From: Hymenoscyphus infarciens
Lineage: Eukaryota; Ascomycota; Leotiomycetes; Helotiales; Helotiaceae
Direction of reading: 5' to 3'
Assembly (NCBI GenBank): GCA_001414345.1
Contig: LLCB01000316.1
Coordinates: 1 to 64,000 of the forward strand
DNA length: 64,000 nt
Every line of letters starts with the position of its first letter. Position 1 is the first letter of the stretch. Shown here piece by piece: positions 49,467-62,470 of the stretch. The translations under genes were made by a program, and so were the position numbers. The notes beneath the pieces were generated by a model. The model was not told where the DNA came from. It was given only the letters and a program-made list of their open reading frames with translations, and did not search any database.

Positions 49467-50102
49467 AGACTTTAAAATAACTTCTAATTATATCTTTTAT
49501 AACTCTTCTCCTCTTCTTAGTCTCTTTAGAGCGTCTACTCTCTTTTTAGCTTATTTAATATTTTCTTACTCTATTCTTAATAACTCTTCCTCTTTACTAC
49601 TAATTATAGTATTAAATAAACTTTAAATACCTCTTTTCTTTACTTTACTTTACTATTCTTATACTAATTTTAATCTATTCTTCTCTTTATCCTTCTCTTT
49701 TAACTAACAAATATTTACTCTTAACTCTACTCTCTTAATAATAGTATTAAACTACTTTTAAGCTCTTAATTAGATACTTCGAATATATTCCTTTTCTTCT
49801 AGTTAAATACTCTAAATTCACTTATTAGCTCTTCTCTATATCTTAACTAAGCCCTAGTCTTTTACTTTGTCGCTGTCGTTCTCCTTCTAAGCTATATTTC
49901 ACTTTTTAGGAATAAGCTTACTTCTTTAAAGAATTACTCTACTTCCTTCTAAATCTCTCTTTTTAGATATATTATTTATATCTATACTAACTCTGTTCTA
50001 TATCTCCTCTATTATCTTAACCTTATCTAGGTTTTACTTTTAAAGCTTAGTTAAGAAGTCTATATAGAGCTATTAAGAAGATCTTCTAATTATTCTTTAA
50101 TT
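49467..50102 (-). pseudogene. RIP-inactivated coiled-coil protein relic
   Basis: A minus frame of about 212 codons with constant phase and TAA/TAG interruptions plus two TGA. In order it reads DKVKIIEEIQNRVSIDINNI, SKKRDLEGSRVIL, KENDSDKVKD, KRVELRVNICQLKEKDKEKN and SKEEELLRIEQENIKQAKKR, ending RVDALKRLRRGEELQKIQLE. The carboxyl 130 residues are dense in Glu, Lys, Arg and Leu with heptad-like spacing, so a long coiled coil is likely. It lies just outside the right arm of the inner palindrome-flanked segment. The family is not recognised. Coiled-coil tails of this kind occur in some fungal transposases, but the catalytic part is not visible here. Confidence 0.55.
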
Positions 50103-52179
50103 ATAAGGTAAGAAGTAATATATATTTAAGTTATATATATTAAAGATAATTCTACTAATTAAGAATCTTCTTATGTGTTATATATAATAGCTCTATATAT
50201 AAAGCTTTAAAAAGAGGCTTTAATAGGACGTCTTATCTGTTTATAAGGCTAAGTTTAAAGTAAGTACTAATAAGGGAGTATGCTACGTTTTTGGTATTCT
50301 TTTGTAAAAGATAATACTTAGCTTTGAAAAGAGGGTTCTTTACCTATGTCTTATGTTTATTAAGATACTTAATATACTTTAGTAGTATATAAGAGAGTAT
50401 TATAAGAACTAGAAATAAGATAAAAGTAGATAAGATAGTAACTAGGTATAATAACTAAATTACTACTAAACATACCTAGGTAGAGTTAATAATTAATAAG
50501 AAAAAGTTCTTATAATATATGCTAATAGAAAAGTAGCTAATAGTAGACTATTTACTAGGAGTATAATAGTCCTAGACTAAGAGTCTAGCCTTTTTAAGAG
50601 GCTGGTTATAACATATGATAAGCCTTTATAAAGAGTAAGTAAGGGTATAGAACTTATACTAAAGGTATTAAAAATAGATAAACCCCTTTACTACCTAGAC
50701 ACTAAATAACGAAGAGCTTATATATAGGGTTCGTGCTTTTAACCCTAGGATTAAAGAATACTATTAGTATACTTAACCTATCTAATATATCTTAGCTTAA
50801 TAAAGAGGATTTAAGCTTTCTAGATAATAAATAATTATACTCCTCTAGTATACTTAACTTTTTATCTATAATATAGAAAAAATAGGTTCTACTTATAGCT
50901 AAATAGTCTATAATCCTTTATAATTACTAAATCGTAGGTACCTTTCTATTAAAAGATAATATAGTTCTTAGTAGAGTAAGAGTTAAGAAGTTAACGTTTA
51001 AGAGGCTTTAAGATATACTTTTCTATATTTTAGGATTTAATAACCCTATTTATAACTTTACTATTTATACTATTCTAGACGAAAAAGTTTACTATACGAT
51101 TTAGTATTTAAAGAATCTACTCCTTATATAAATAGGCCTTTTTATTTAAAGGAATAGGAAGAAAGTTTAGTCTTCTTAGTACTAGGAAATCTAAGAACGT
51201 TACTAGAATCTCGATATTCTTAAAAAAAAAGATTACTACTATCTATAACAGTTTATTAAATACTTATAATTAACCTAAGACCTAGAATTCTATATTAACC
51301 TCTATATCTTAATAATATATATAGGGGTAACTTACTTTATAAATAAGTAAATTAGTTAATATAATAAGCTTGTTTAGTATATAAAAAATTACTAAAAAGA
51401 GAGGCTAGATATAGATAAGTATATAGGGATTAAACCTAAAATAGAACCGAAATAAGAGATAGAAAACAATAGTAAGTTTATTACTCTCTTTTAAGAACTT
51501 TATTAACCTAGTATAGTTAATAGAGAAAAAAGAGCTACTAAGGATCTAGAGTATATAATAGCCGAGGTTAGTAAGAAACTACTAAAAAACAGAAATTAGA
51601 TAAATAATTACTAGTTTTATAAGATTTTAAGAAGGTATATATATTTTGTTTTTATTAAAGAAATTATCTATTTAATACTACTATTATAAAGGTTTATACG
51701 TGAAAACTAGGGACTAGGTAGATCCCTTCTACCTCTTATACTATTCTTACTACTAATAGCAATTTTTTTGTATTCTAACACTCTTATTTTTTATAAGTAT
51801 TTCTCTTAATAGTATTATACTATCTCTTAAATCGAGTTTATCTAAGCTCTATTAAGGCCTACTAAATTATAAAGGCTAGCTACTCTAATATAATAGCTTA
51901 GAATTAAGCTAGCTTATTTAGTTATAATATTAAATTATACTAAATACTTAATATATGGCTTAAAGACTAGTAATTCTAGCTAAGATATCTAATAAGTATA
52001 AAGGAATATAAGAAAGTTGTTTTAGAAATTAAAAAGAGATTACTTAAATAAACAGTATTTACTAGACAGATATAAACTAAAGACTCTAAAACTCCTTATA
52101 TAGGTATATCTAATAATATATTATAGTCTATATATAAAAGGTATAAGGTAGAAGTATAAGGAAATCTACTTTAAAGAAC
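50103..52179. other. RIP-degraded DNA, nothing assigned
   Basis: TA-rich sequence. Slightly more CA and TG near 50,280-50,360. No supported frame. Confidence 0.35.
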
Positions 52180-52520
52180 CTTAAAGTAAGATAGGTAGTA
52201 AAAAAGTATACTAGAGATTCTTTATTAGAATACTAGATTAGTTTAGAGGTTAGATAGATTAGTCTATACTAAGAAGTTAGCTAAGTCTATTAGATATTAG
52301 AGTTAGTTTAAAGAACTCGGTTCTACTTACTAGTCGCGATATATAACGAAAAAGGTTAAAAAGCCTAGAGAGGTTAAGATACTAGGTTAGTTTAAGGTAA
52401 AGTTTTATAAGAGAGACTTAGAGAATATAGATAGATATAGAAGTATATTTAGTAAGGACTATAAGACTTTTAAAACTGTTAAGTTTATTTCTATAGAGTT
52501 TTTATTTTTAAGACGTTAAG
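52180..52520 (+). pseudogene. Possible small gene relic
   Basis: A plus frame of about 110 codons with stops only TAA or TAG. It reads RLDRLVYTKKLAKSIRY, FKELGSTY, RYITKKVKKPREVKILG, KFYKRDLENIDRYRSIFSKD and YKTFKTVKFISIEFLF before LRR and a stop. It is charged and probably soluble. It could be the end of a longer gene. I do not recognise it, and the length is short enough that a chance frame cannot be excluded. Confidence 0.35.
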
Positions 52521-53420
52521 TACTAATAAAGTATAAAGCTCTATTAAAACTTAACCTTATATTCGTAGTTCTCTAAGTTCTCTAATACTCTACTTTATAT
52601 ACTAATAACATATCTTTTAGACTTAGTTATAATCTTAACTTATTACTTATTATATAGGCTTTATAAGCCTAGAGACCTATATAAATTTAGTATAAGTGTC
52701 TCCCTTTTTTCTCTATATTACTTACTTACTAGTACTAGATACCTCTTCTACTTACTCTACTAATAGTATCCGCTTATTTATTAAAGAGTAATAATATTAT
52801 ATATAGATAATTATAAAGCCTAAACATTCAATAAATCTTAGTAATTATAAAATCGGAATCTTTAATAAAGACAGGTTCTATAGTTAGATAATAACCTACG
52901 ACGCTTATTTACTATAATTCTTTTTAGATATAGATATATATATTTAGTACTAGGTCGATTATTATATAGAAATTATTAAACTGAAGGAGAATATACTAAA
53001 TAAGGAATTTATATAAGTCTCTAGTATAATTTTATAAAACACTAGCCTAGTATATAATTAGTATCTAAATCTAAGTAGCTCTAGTCTAGAATTATTACTA
53101 CTAAAAGATAGTAGTAATAGCTTTAATTTTAAATTTAAATTTTAAACTATATAGAGGGAATACGATTAGTTAGCTGAAGTTAGAATACTTTTTATAAACA
53201 GGAATTATTTTTCTTCTTTTAAAGAATTAATAGATAAAGGTAAATTATAAGAATAGAAGGTAGTAATAAAAGGAAGAGGGGTTTTTAGAGTAGTATAATT
53301 AAGAGAGAGATAGAGTAGAGAGCCTATATTTCGTGAAACTGCTTTATACTAAAAGTATAAGCTATATTTTAACTTCTTACTTAAGTCTATTTAAGTAGTA
53401 ATACTACGTACTTTTATTGA
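52521..53420. other. RIP-degraded DNA, nothing assigned
   Basis: TA-rich sequence leading into a minisatellite. No supported feature. Confidence 0.35.
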
Positions 53421-53825
53421 ATTTCTAGCTTCTAGCTAACCTTATAAACATCTATCTTATCTTATTATTATTTAATAGAGATTTACTCTATTTTCTAGGT
53501 TCTAGCTCTACTTTATAGACATTTATCCTATTTTATTATTATCTAATAAAAATTATAAAAATTCTTCTAGGTTCTAGCTATACCTTATAGACATCTATCC
53601 TACCTTATTATTATCTAGTAAAGATTTACTCTATTTTCTAGGTTCTAGCTATACTCTATAAACATCTATTCTATCTTATTATTATTTAATAAAGATTTAC
53701 TCTATTTTCTAAGTTCTAGCTATACTTTATAAACATCTATTCTATCTTATTATTATCTAATAAAAATTCTCCCAGGTTCTAGCTATACCTTATAGACATC
53801 TATTCTACCTTATTATTATCTAGTA
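53421..53825. repeat. 71-bp minisatellite, about six units
   Basis: Five to six units of a roughly 71-bp repeat beginning TTCTAGGTTCTAGCTATACC and containing ATAGACATCTAT and TATTATTATCTAG. Some units are shortened. Differences between units are mostly C/T and G/A, in line with RIP. No coding sense was found. Confidence 0.85.
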
Positions 53826-54479
53826 CACCTCTTAAATATCTACTATTAAACTACTAACTCTTCTACTTTAACTTAATAATTATAAGAAACTATAACTACT
53901 ATAACATAGTTAGTAATAATAGTATGTCTAGCTACTTATAGAGCATAGTTAACTATAAGGAATCGTATATAGTATATTTATAAATACTATTCTATACTTA
54001 TTAGTATAATCTAGCCTCGAAGAGTAAAGTTAAAATCGTAAGAATATCCTTATTATAAGAAAGAATATAAAATAAGTAGTAAGTTAAGTTACTTAAGAAG
54101 GTATTATTTAGATTAAATACTTATATACTTCTCTTATAATTAAATAAATACTAAATATATATAGCTATACTAAAAACAACTTTACTAGCTAGTAGAGTAG
54201 GTATACTTAGCTAAGTAAGGCTTCTTATAGACTCTAGAATCGAAAGCCTTTACTACTACTTCTAAAAAGAAGCTAATTTACTTATTCTAACTTATTATAG
54301 CTGCCTAATACTAATTAGTATATATATATTAACAGATCTCTAGCTTACTAAGGACTAGATATAATTTAGTTCTAACTTCTTTATAGGAAATTTAAACAAT
54401 TTATATAATTATCTCTAAGGGAATCGCTAAGATAAGGTATTTGTTTTAAAAGACCTAGATTTTATAAACTACTAAGTAT
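53826..54479. other. RIP-degraded DNA, nothing assigned
   Basis: TA-rich sequence between the minisatellite and a weak relic. No supported feature. Confidence 0.35.
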
Positions 54480-55560
54480 ATATAAGTAAGAATATATATC
54501 TATATAACCTAAGTAGTTAATATAGCGACGATATCTAGGTAGAAGTACTACAACTAGACTAGTAAGTGAATATAAATCTTAGCTCGACTTCGTATATACT
54601 AATAGTAGATGTAATTTACTATATCTAATAAGAAGACTCTAAAAAGCCCTCTTTTAATCTACTAAACTTACTATTAAAAGAAGATAGTACTATTTCGTAG
54701 TCTCTTACTATTAAATATACTTTCTTAATAGAAGTAAGTAAATACTATATAGCTAGAGCTTAGAAAGGATTACTTATAACTAGTAAATAAATAGAGAAGA
54801 TAGTAAGCTCTAGATATATTAACGTAGAAGATTATTAATCGTTTACGCTTTTTAGCTAGGCTAGAACTATTTCTAGGTAGTACTAAGATCTAATAAGACT
54901 ATATACATTTATAATTCTAGAACTAAACTAAACTAGCAAAGGAGATGAAGCTATGAAATTATAGCCTTTTATATAGATAAATTACTTAGAATAACCTAAG
55001 AGAGAGTCTCTATATAAAGAGTTTATTAATTATAAAGAGTTTTAAAAGCCTAAATAGTAGTATATCTGTATAATAGTAATAGCTATAGGCAATACTATTA
55101 TTATACTACCTAGTATAATTTACGCTCTAATATTAATTATAAATTACTTAATAAGAAGAGAGATAGTATAGAAGAAAGAAGATCTATAAAAGACTATATA
55201 GGCCTAAGGCTTCTACTATAAGTATTTAAACTATACTAATAAGAATCTGCTTTAAGAGTCTTAAGAGGTGTAGGACTTTTTTAAGGAATAGGTATATAGT
55301 AATCTAAAGGTATATAGATATAAAGAAGATATACTTTAAGAGTTTAAAAAGATTTTTAATAAGGTAGCTAATAACTATTTAAGCTATAGTTATAAAAGCG
55401 ACTATACTAGGAAGAGTTATTCTTATAAAAAGTTTAGCTAACGCTATAAGATAAAGTATTATAGTAGAAGAAAATATATAAACATAGGTAGATAGAGAGA
55501 ACATAATTATTAATTTAAAGTCTAAGAAAGGTCTAGTATAATAGTAAACTAACTCTTTAA
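54480..55560 (+). pseudogene. Possible gene relic, weak
   Basis: A plus frame of about 360 codons reads as a plausible soluble protein: SKKPSFNLLNLLLKEDSTIS, KIVSSRYINVEDY, LNQTSKGDEAMKL with intact AAA GGA GAT GAA GCT ATG, KRESLYKEFINYKEF and NNYLSYSYKSDYTRKSYSYK. However, stop density is about 9%, and one alternative frame in 55,200-55,500 is just as open, so this is the least certain of the long relics. No family recognised. Confidence 0.35.
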
Positions 55561-57182
55561 CTAACTAACTACTCTATCTACGCTTAAATCTCTATATAAA
55601 CCTATCTACCTATATATCTATATATTAATTAAATCCTTCTATTATTTTACTATAAGTTTATTAATAAAAGGATTATACCCCTAATCTATAAAAGCAATCT
55701 ATAGAAAGTAGAAGGAAAAAACTCTAATCTATAGATAAAGTAACTAGGGAAAAAAGGAAAAGCAAGGTTTAAAACTAAGACTTAGTATTAAAAGAAAGGA
55801 ACTAAAAGACTATTAATAATATAATAAAAAAAAGAAACTAAGGAGTATTTACTTATTTCTAAAAACATAAGAAGTAATATTATAAAAAAAAGGCTAATAG
55901 ATAATATTAAAGACCTTAAGTATAGCGAGTTCTACTACTTCTCTTCTCTAGCTTAATCTAAGTTATATCTAGTATAACTATATTAGTACTAAATTACTTA
56001 GCTTTAGTATATAATTATTAGTATTTATTATAAAGATTATAGTATTTAACTTTCTTATAATAATAATATTTTAAGGTTATAGTAGTATTAGTATCTATTT
56101 AAAAGTAGTTAATAAAAGTCTTTTAATTATTTATTACTTTATAAAGATAGGCGAGTTAAATAAATATAGTAATAAGAAAAGAACCTAGTAACGTAGCTCT
56201 ATCTTTCTTAACTTTTAATAGTACTTTAATAGTCTTTTTAATATACTTAAAGTTTTTATTATTTCTAGTATAAAAATTTATAAAATCGTAACTAGCTTTT
56301 ACTATAATGTCTATAAGTAACTTACTAATACCTATTATACTAAGAGAATAAGTAACTAGACCTAGAGCTTTGTTTACGCCTTTTATAGTCTACTAAGACA
56401 ATTATAATATAGCTTTAGTTAGTATACTAAAGCTAGGGAATTAGGTACTAAGTTTATTATTGTTATTAAAAAGTAACTAATAGATAGTTAATAGTAATAG
56501 TAGGTTTATAACGTAAGAGCGAGCTAAGGAGAATAAGATAGTAGCTTAAGAAGGACTAAATAATTAAGATAATATAATTATAATAGGTATAATAGAGGTA
56601 GGCGATAGCGTAGCTAGTAGCTTTAATAGAGAAGTCTAAAGCTAGAAAAGTATTAGTTTTAGAGAAACCCTAGAATATAAGAAAGGTCTTACTAGGCTAT
56701 TCTATTTTATATACTAGTAGTAATTAACTAAGTTAAAGCTATATTCTATAAGATATATCTTAAAGTAAGGGTTAGTACTAGTAGGCTTATAGCTAAATTA
56801 CTAAGTAAACTTCTTAAGTACTTACTTAAAAGAGGGCGCTTAGAGAATCTTAGAAACATAACTAGTTATAAATAAGTTAAGTAACTTACTATTCTAAGAT
56901 AATTATTAATTCTAATATATAATAATTAGTAGTATATAAAGTATAATCTAATAATATAAAAGGAGTTAGTTAGAGTTATATACTAGCTTATAAAAAGAAA
57001 GTTATAAAGTTAAGTAGAGATTATAGCTTTAGTAGATTATAGAGTAAAGCTAGTCTAGCCGCTTTTAGAGGTCTGTCCTATCTTAAAACCCTACTAATAC
57101 CTTTAGCTTTTCCTTACTATTACCTTCTATTAAGTATATTATAGTAAATACATAATTTTTATTCTACTCTAGTATAAATCAT
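55561..57182. other. RIP-degraded DNA, nothing assigned
   Basis: TA-rich sequence with A-runs near 55,810-55,900. No supported feature. Confidence 0.35.
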
Positions 57183-58310
57183 TATTATAGACTATAAGCT
57201 CTACTATCTGTCCTCTATAGCTCGTATAATATAAGAGATTTATAATAGAACCTATACTAACTTTCTATAGTATATATAAGCTATATACTCTATTAAGAAC
57301 CCTCTAACATAATAGTCTCCTAGTTATAAATCATTATCTATAACCTTAAAAAATTTAAAGCTACTATTCTTAATAATCTAGTAGATAAAGCCTATTTCTT
57401 AGAAAGTATAGATATACTCTATAATCTACTAACTCTAAGAAAGTATAAGTATACTAAGGAAGATAAAGATAAAGATAAAGATAGATAAGATAATAGATAC
57501 TACTTATATTTTATAATCCTCCTCTCTTATCTTAAGCTTATAAAAGATTAAATTAAAAACCTAAAATAACTATTTATATTACTAGAGTCTAAGATTAAAA
57601 CCTAGATTTTAGTTCTATTCTCCTAACTTATAGCTATTTAATAGAAAAAAATCACCTTAGCTAATCTCTACCTTTCTAATAATAAAAGCTTCTAATCACT
57701 AGGTAGTATTAACTTATTAGAGCTAATAAGAGGTATAAAGCACTATATTTTTAGTAATAAGGCTATAAATGCTTATAAAATTACTATTCGAGACACTGAT
57801 ACCTTTACTTAGAAGTAACTACTTAATAAAGCTAAGACTAATATATAAGCTAAAAGCTATATTAATACTATTACTAGTATAACCTTTTATAAAGATATTA
57901 GATTTAACCTCTTTATCTATAAAGAGCTTAAGAAGAAAGTTATTATTTTATATTATAATATTAGAGCTAAAGTTAAAAAGGAATTTACTATTAAAACTCT
58001 AGATAGAGAATATAAATAGAAATCTAGAACTAAGTAGTAGGTAGACTAATTAGATTTAAGTATAATAGGCCTATATATATTAATAGACGTTTTTAATAAT
58101 ATTATAGAGTAGAGACGCCTCTTCTTATTATAATTTATAGCTCTAGAACGATAATAGCTATTAAATCTCTTTTATATTAATTAGACTATCTTAGAATCTA
58201 TTAAGAAAGTAGATTAAGAGTTAGATAGCTCTTTAAAACCAGAGTCGACTTTCCTTAAAGACTTTATAGTAGATCTAGATAGATTAAGTAATAAGTTTCC
58301 TTACTAAATA
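57183..58310 (+). pseudogene. RIP-inactivated gene relic of about 375 codons, unknown family
   Basis: One plus frame holds phase from 57,183 to 58,310 with TAA/TAG stops only. It reads ILNNLVDKAYFLESIDILYN, LLTLRKYKYTKEDKDKDKD, a Leu-rich stretch, ITLANLYLSNNKSF, LIRGIKHYIFSNKAINAYKI, TIRDTDTFT, YKDIRFNLFIYKELKKKVII, KVKKEFTIKTLDREYK, LDLSIIGLYILIDVFNNIIE and SSLKPESTFLKDFIVDLDRL. The DKDKDK run is a short AAAGAT repeat (57,460-57,482). The body is probably all-helical. Past 58,310 the frame is lost just where a 130-bp tandem repeat region begins. The family is not recognised. Confidence 0.65.
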
Positions 58311-58316
58311 TAAATT

Positions 58317-58860
58317 TAACTTATCTAATATTAGTTTTAGGTCCTTCTTTCTTAAAATATAATTTAGCTTTCCTTAAAGAGGTAGTAGTTTATAAAGAGT
58401 TAGGTAGTAAGTTTTCTTAATAGATTTAAAATTAATTATCTTAACTTTACTCTTAAGTCCTATTAAGTTAGACTCTAAGCTTAAAATAGTAGAGTTTAAG
58501 TTAGATAGTTAGTTCTCTAAGTTTATTTAAAATCAATTTATCTAATATTACTCTAAGCCTTAATAAGTCTACTTCTAAAGCTATAATAGAAGAGGTTTAT
58601 ATAGAGAATTTAGTAGAGGTTTCCCTTATATTAGGTAGTATATTTCTTTAATAACTTTAGAATTAATTTATCTAATATTACTCTAGATATTAATAAGTTA
58701 GCTTCTAAGATAGTAATAGAAGAGGTTTATATAAAAGATTTAGTAGAGGGTTCTAATATATTAAGTAGTATATTTCCTTAGTAACTTTAGAAGTAATTTA
58801 TCTAATATTACTTATAAGGCCTTCTAAGTTTAGAGAAGTAGTAGTAGAGGCTTTATTATC
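58317..58860. repeat. 130-bp tandem repeat
   Basis: Two clear units of 130 bp begin at AATTTATCTAATATTAC at 58,535 and 58,665, with a third start at 58,795 that breaks off. More diverged starts lie near 58,317 and 58,427. 130 is not a multiple of three, so the array does not keep one frame, although single units have a stop-poor frame (NLSNITL, IIEEVYIENLVE). Confidence 0.8.
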
Positions 58861-60915
58861 TAACTTTTCTATAATAGTACTTTAAAGTAAGTTTTAAGTT
58901 TATTATATTAATCCTATTCTAACCTATAACTAGAAATAGAATTACTTATAAATAAATAATCCTTAACCGAGCTACTACCTAAGAAGAAGGTAAGGATAAC
59001 TTCTAATACTTAAAACTATAATAAGGAAAACCTCTCTAATAATAGCTTAAAACCTATAAGACCTATTTACTAGCCTACCTCTTATAGGTCCTAATAATTA
59101 TATAGCTTTTATTCTAGAATTCTATTTACTAATAAATATTTAGTTTTAGACGTTTAAAACCTATTAAAGCTACTAAGTAAGTTATTATTACTATACTTTT
59201 TTCTTCTTCTATATCTAATACTTATAGGCCTAGAACTTACTTATCACGCTCTTATTATCTTATAAGTTAATAATAAAAGTATTAGCTATAATAATTTAAG
59301 TAATAGTATTTTAGATGTAGAATCTAATATTACGTTACTAGATTAAAAGCTTTAAATCTAAGGCAGTTAAAGCTAATCTTACTTCTATACTAAGGCTCCT
59401 CTTTTTAATTCTTTCTAATAGAGAGGGTTAGTAGTTCTTTTAAGAATATAATTAACTGTTTTTCCTTCTAATTTATAAAAGGAGTTATCTTTCTTTTTTA
59501 AGGTTCTTTCTTAAATATATATTTTCTAAGAGTAAATATATTAGAAGTAGATTTACTCTACTTTTTCTTCTTTTATTTTCTTAAAGCTAAGTACTTAGGT
59601 GCTTAGATGCTTAGGTACTTAGAATATTATAATCTACGTTCTATTAGAGCTTATTTATAGAAATCTTTTAATTAAAATATATAAGTAGCTCTTAATAATA
59701 ATTATTTTCTATTTAAAAGATCTTTCTCACTTATATAGCTATTTTACTTATACTTATAGTCCTTTCTATAAAGGTTTACTTTAGAGGTTAGCTTTAAATC
59801 TAGTTATTAGGTTTTATAATATATAGTTAATAGAGCTTATCTTAATATACTTTTACTTAGCTATAAACTTAATAAAGCTTAACTTAGTATTTAATAATAG
59901 TTTAAAATATTTTACTTTATATACTTATAACTTTATTCTAATACTTTCTTAGATTCTTTAAAAAGTAGTTAATTCTTGTTAATACTAATAATATTTTCCT
60001 TAAGTTCTTTATAAACCTTATTATTATTCTTTCTATTATATATACCTACTAACTCCTAGAAGCTAGGATAATTAAAGATCTTATATATTTAGAGTATCTA
60101 GTAATTTCTATAAAGAGTAGTAAAAGATAATCTAAATCCTCTTAGATTTAGAAGTATTATAGTATACTATACCTTAAGAGGCCTACTAATATACTTATTT
60201 ATAAAAGTATATTTACTACTTAAGAATACTAACTTATAAAATTAATTACTTCTTAAAATTAAGTACTACTTATATTAATAAACTTAGTATATTTATTAAA
60301 CTTATCTTTATTAGTTTTTCTTTCTATATTTTAGTATTAGTAAGAATAAAGCTTAGTAGCTTTTATATACCCTAGCTAGGTCTAGAATCTCTACTTTTAA
60401 TAGTTTTAATTAAAAAGCTAAGAAGTATAATTAATTTCCTATAAATACTTCTAGCTACGATTCTATTATAGTAATATAAATTAAGGTTTCTCTTCTATAA
60501 AAGAAAAGATAAAATATACTATAGTAGGAGCTAGTAGTTAATCGAGTACCTAAGAAATATCAACCTTTATAATTCCCTTTTCTAAAGCTTTATCCTTTAC
60601 TAAATATTAAATATCTTCCTTTTATAAACCTACTTATTAATCCTACTTTTGCTTTACCTAGTTTATACCTAATTACTATAGCTAGTTATACTTATACCTA
60701 GTTACGTATATGCCTAGTTAACTCCCTCTAATAGTATATTAGTTTATTTATCTATAAATTATAAAAACTATTCTAACTTTAACGTCTTCTATAGTAGTAT
60801 AATATTAAAAAATAAACGAAAATTAGTAGCTAGTACTTAATAATTAACTAGATATAAAACCTTCTAGCTCTACCTACTCTTTTCTAATCTCTAATATATT
60901 AAGTATAGAATCTAT
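58861..60915. other. RIP-degraded DNA, nothing assigned
   Basis: TA-rich sequence. Near 59,590-59,620 there is a short repeat of GTACTTAG-type units with variants GTGCTTAG and ATGCTTAG. No supported gene. Confidence 0.4.
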
Positions 60916-61950
60916 AAATTGTCTATTATATCTTAAGAGCTCTTTATAAATAAATTACTAAATATAGAAGAGCTAAATTATAGTATTTAAGTATAAAAGT
61001 ATATTACTTAAGAGTATCTATAGTATTATATCCCTTATAAAGATGTTTCTAAGAAGGATTTACTCTATCTTAGTCTATAAGAGTTTAGATTTCTAGTAGA
61101 CGAAATACTTTATAAAATCGATAGTATAGAACTCTTACTAATATTATATAACTAACGTATTAACTTTAGCCTATTATATCTAAATAAGATATTATAATAT
61201 CTTATTTAAAGTACTTTAACGCGTTCTAAGAATATAAGCACCTAGTTGCCTAAGGGTTCTAGAGATCTAGTCTGATTCTAAATACTTCTTATTAAGCTAG
61301 GCTTTATAAACCCTATATATAATATAACTATTTATAAACTTTTAGCAACGAAGGTTAGAAATAGATTTAAAAATTAAAGAATATATCTATATTAAGACTT
61401 AGCTTATTACTACTACCCTAATCTACTATCTATGCTTATGTAACCTATCTTCTCTTAAGTAGTATAGATTTAAAGGTAAGATCCTATTATTAGCTCTAAT
61501 ACTAGCAAGGCTAAAAAGGAATAAGCTAAATAATAGTTAGATATAAATACTAAAGATAAGATAAACTATAAAGTATATTATAACATAGAAGTAATTCTTT
61601 ACTCGAACGCTTATATTATATTAAGAGTAGAGCTCTTAACTTTAAAATCTTATATTAAGATAATAATAGATAGTATTAACGTTTAAGGCGTTATAGATAG
61701 TAGCTCTTACGTTTAACCTAATAGTATAAACCTTAAATACTTAAGGCCCTCTTTAACGAGAGAGAGTAAGCGCTATAAAATTATAAACTAGGTAGTCTTA
61801 AAATAAGTTTTATTATTATATTAGATATTTACTCTTATATAACTAACTAATTAGAGTTAGCTCACTCTTATAAGGTATTTATACTCTCTCTTATATATAG
61901 TAGATAGTTCTCTCTTAATAGTAATAAAAACCTAATTCTACTAATATTAC
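60916..61950 (+). pseudogene. Family X gene relic, copy 3
   Basis: A plus frame in constant phase is collinear with copies 1 and 2: YYIPYKDVSKKDLLYLS, FRFLVDEILYKIDSIELLLI, LLIKLGFINPIYNITIYKLL, ATKVRNRFKNQRIYLYQDLA and YYYYPNLLSMLM. It then runs on through a Gln/Lys-rich linker (SNTSKAKKE) to RVELLTLKSYIKIIIDSINV and VIDSSSYV. The last motif resembles a retroviral-type protease D-S-G after RIP (GGC to AGC, CAC to TAC), but one motif is not enough to call a protease. The frame fades about 500 bases before the right palindromic array. Function unknown. Confidence 0.6.
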
Positions 61951-62470
61951 TTCTATTTACTTTAAACCTATAAGAGGTTATAAGCCTAGTAGCTATTATA
62001 CTATTAGTCTTTAATAATATTACTTAACTTATAATAGTAGAAAAGTTAATCTATTTATTATTTTATTACTCTTTATAATTAATATAAATATAAACTTAGG
62101 TTATAAAATATCAACATTAGAAAGTAGTTTAATATATATACTAAGTCTAAATAATATATTTAGTAAATTATTAAAAGTATAATAATCGATCTCTCTAACG
62201 TCTATTAATTTCTAAGAGTAAGAGATATTCTAAGCTATATCTAATTTCTCTTTTAACGTTTTACTCTCTATTATATTAACTATATAAAAAAGTAAGAAAG
62301 AAAATACTCTTATATAAGTCTTATAATATCTTTTATTATTAAAAGAATTATTAATTAAGAAATTAATCTTAAAGTCTCTTTATAATAATCTAAAGAGTTC
62401 TAGTAATAATTTACTATAAAAAGTTTATAAAGTTATTATAACTTAAAAGACTACTTATTTAGAAAAGTTA
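61951..62470. other. RIP-degraded DNA bordering the right array
   Basis: About 520 bases of TA-rich sequence. It shows no inverted similarity to the sequence just inside the left array (736-900), so the inverted symmetry is confined to the arrays. Confidence 0.5.

Noticed and set aside
58317..58860. 43-residue in-frame protein repeat
   Set aside because: On re-measuring, the unit is 130 bp, not 129, so successive units are in different frames.
736..62470. Classical terminal inverted repeats extending into the interior
   Set aside because: Sequence immediately inside the left array does not match the inverted sequence inside the right array.
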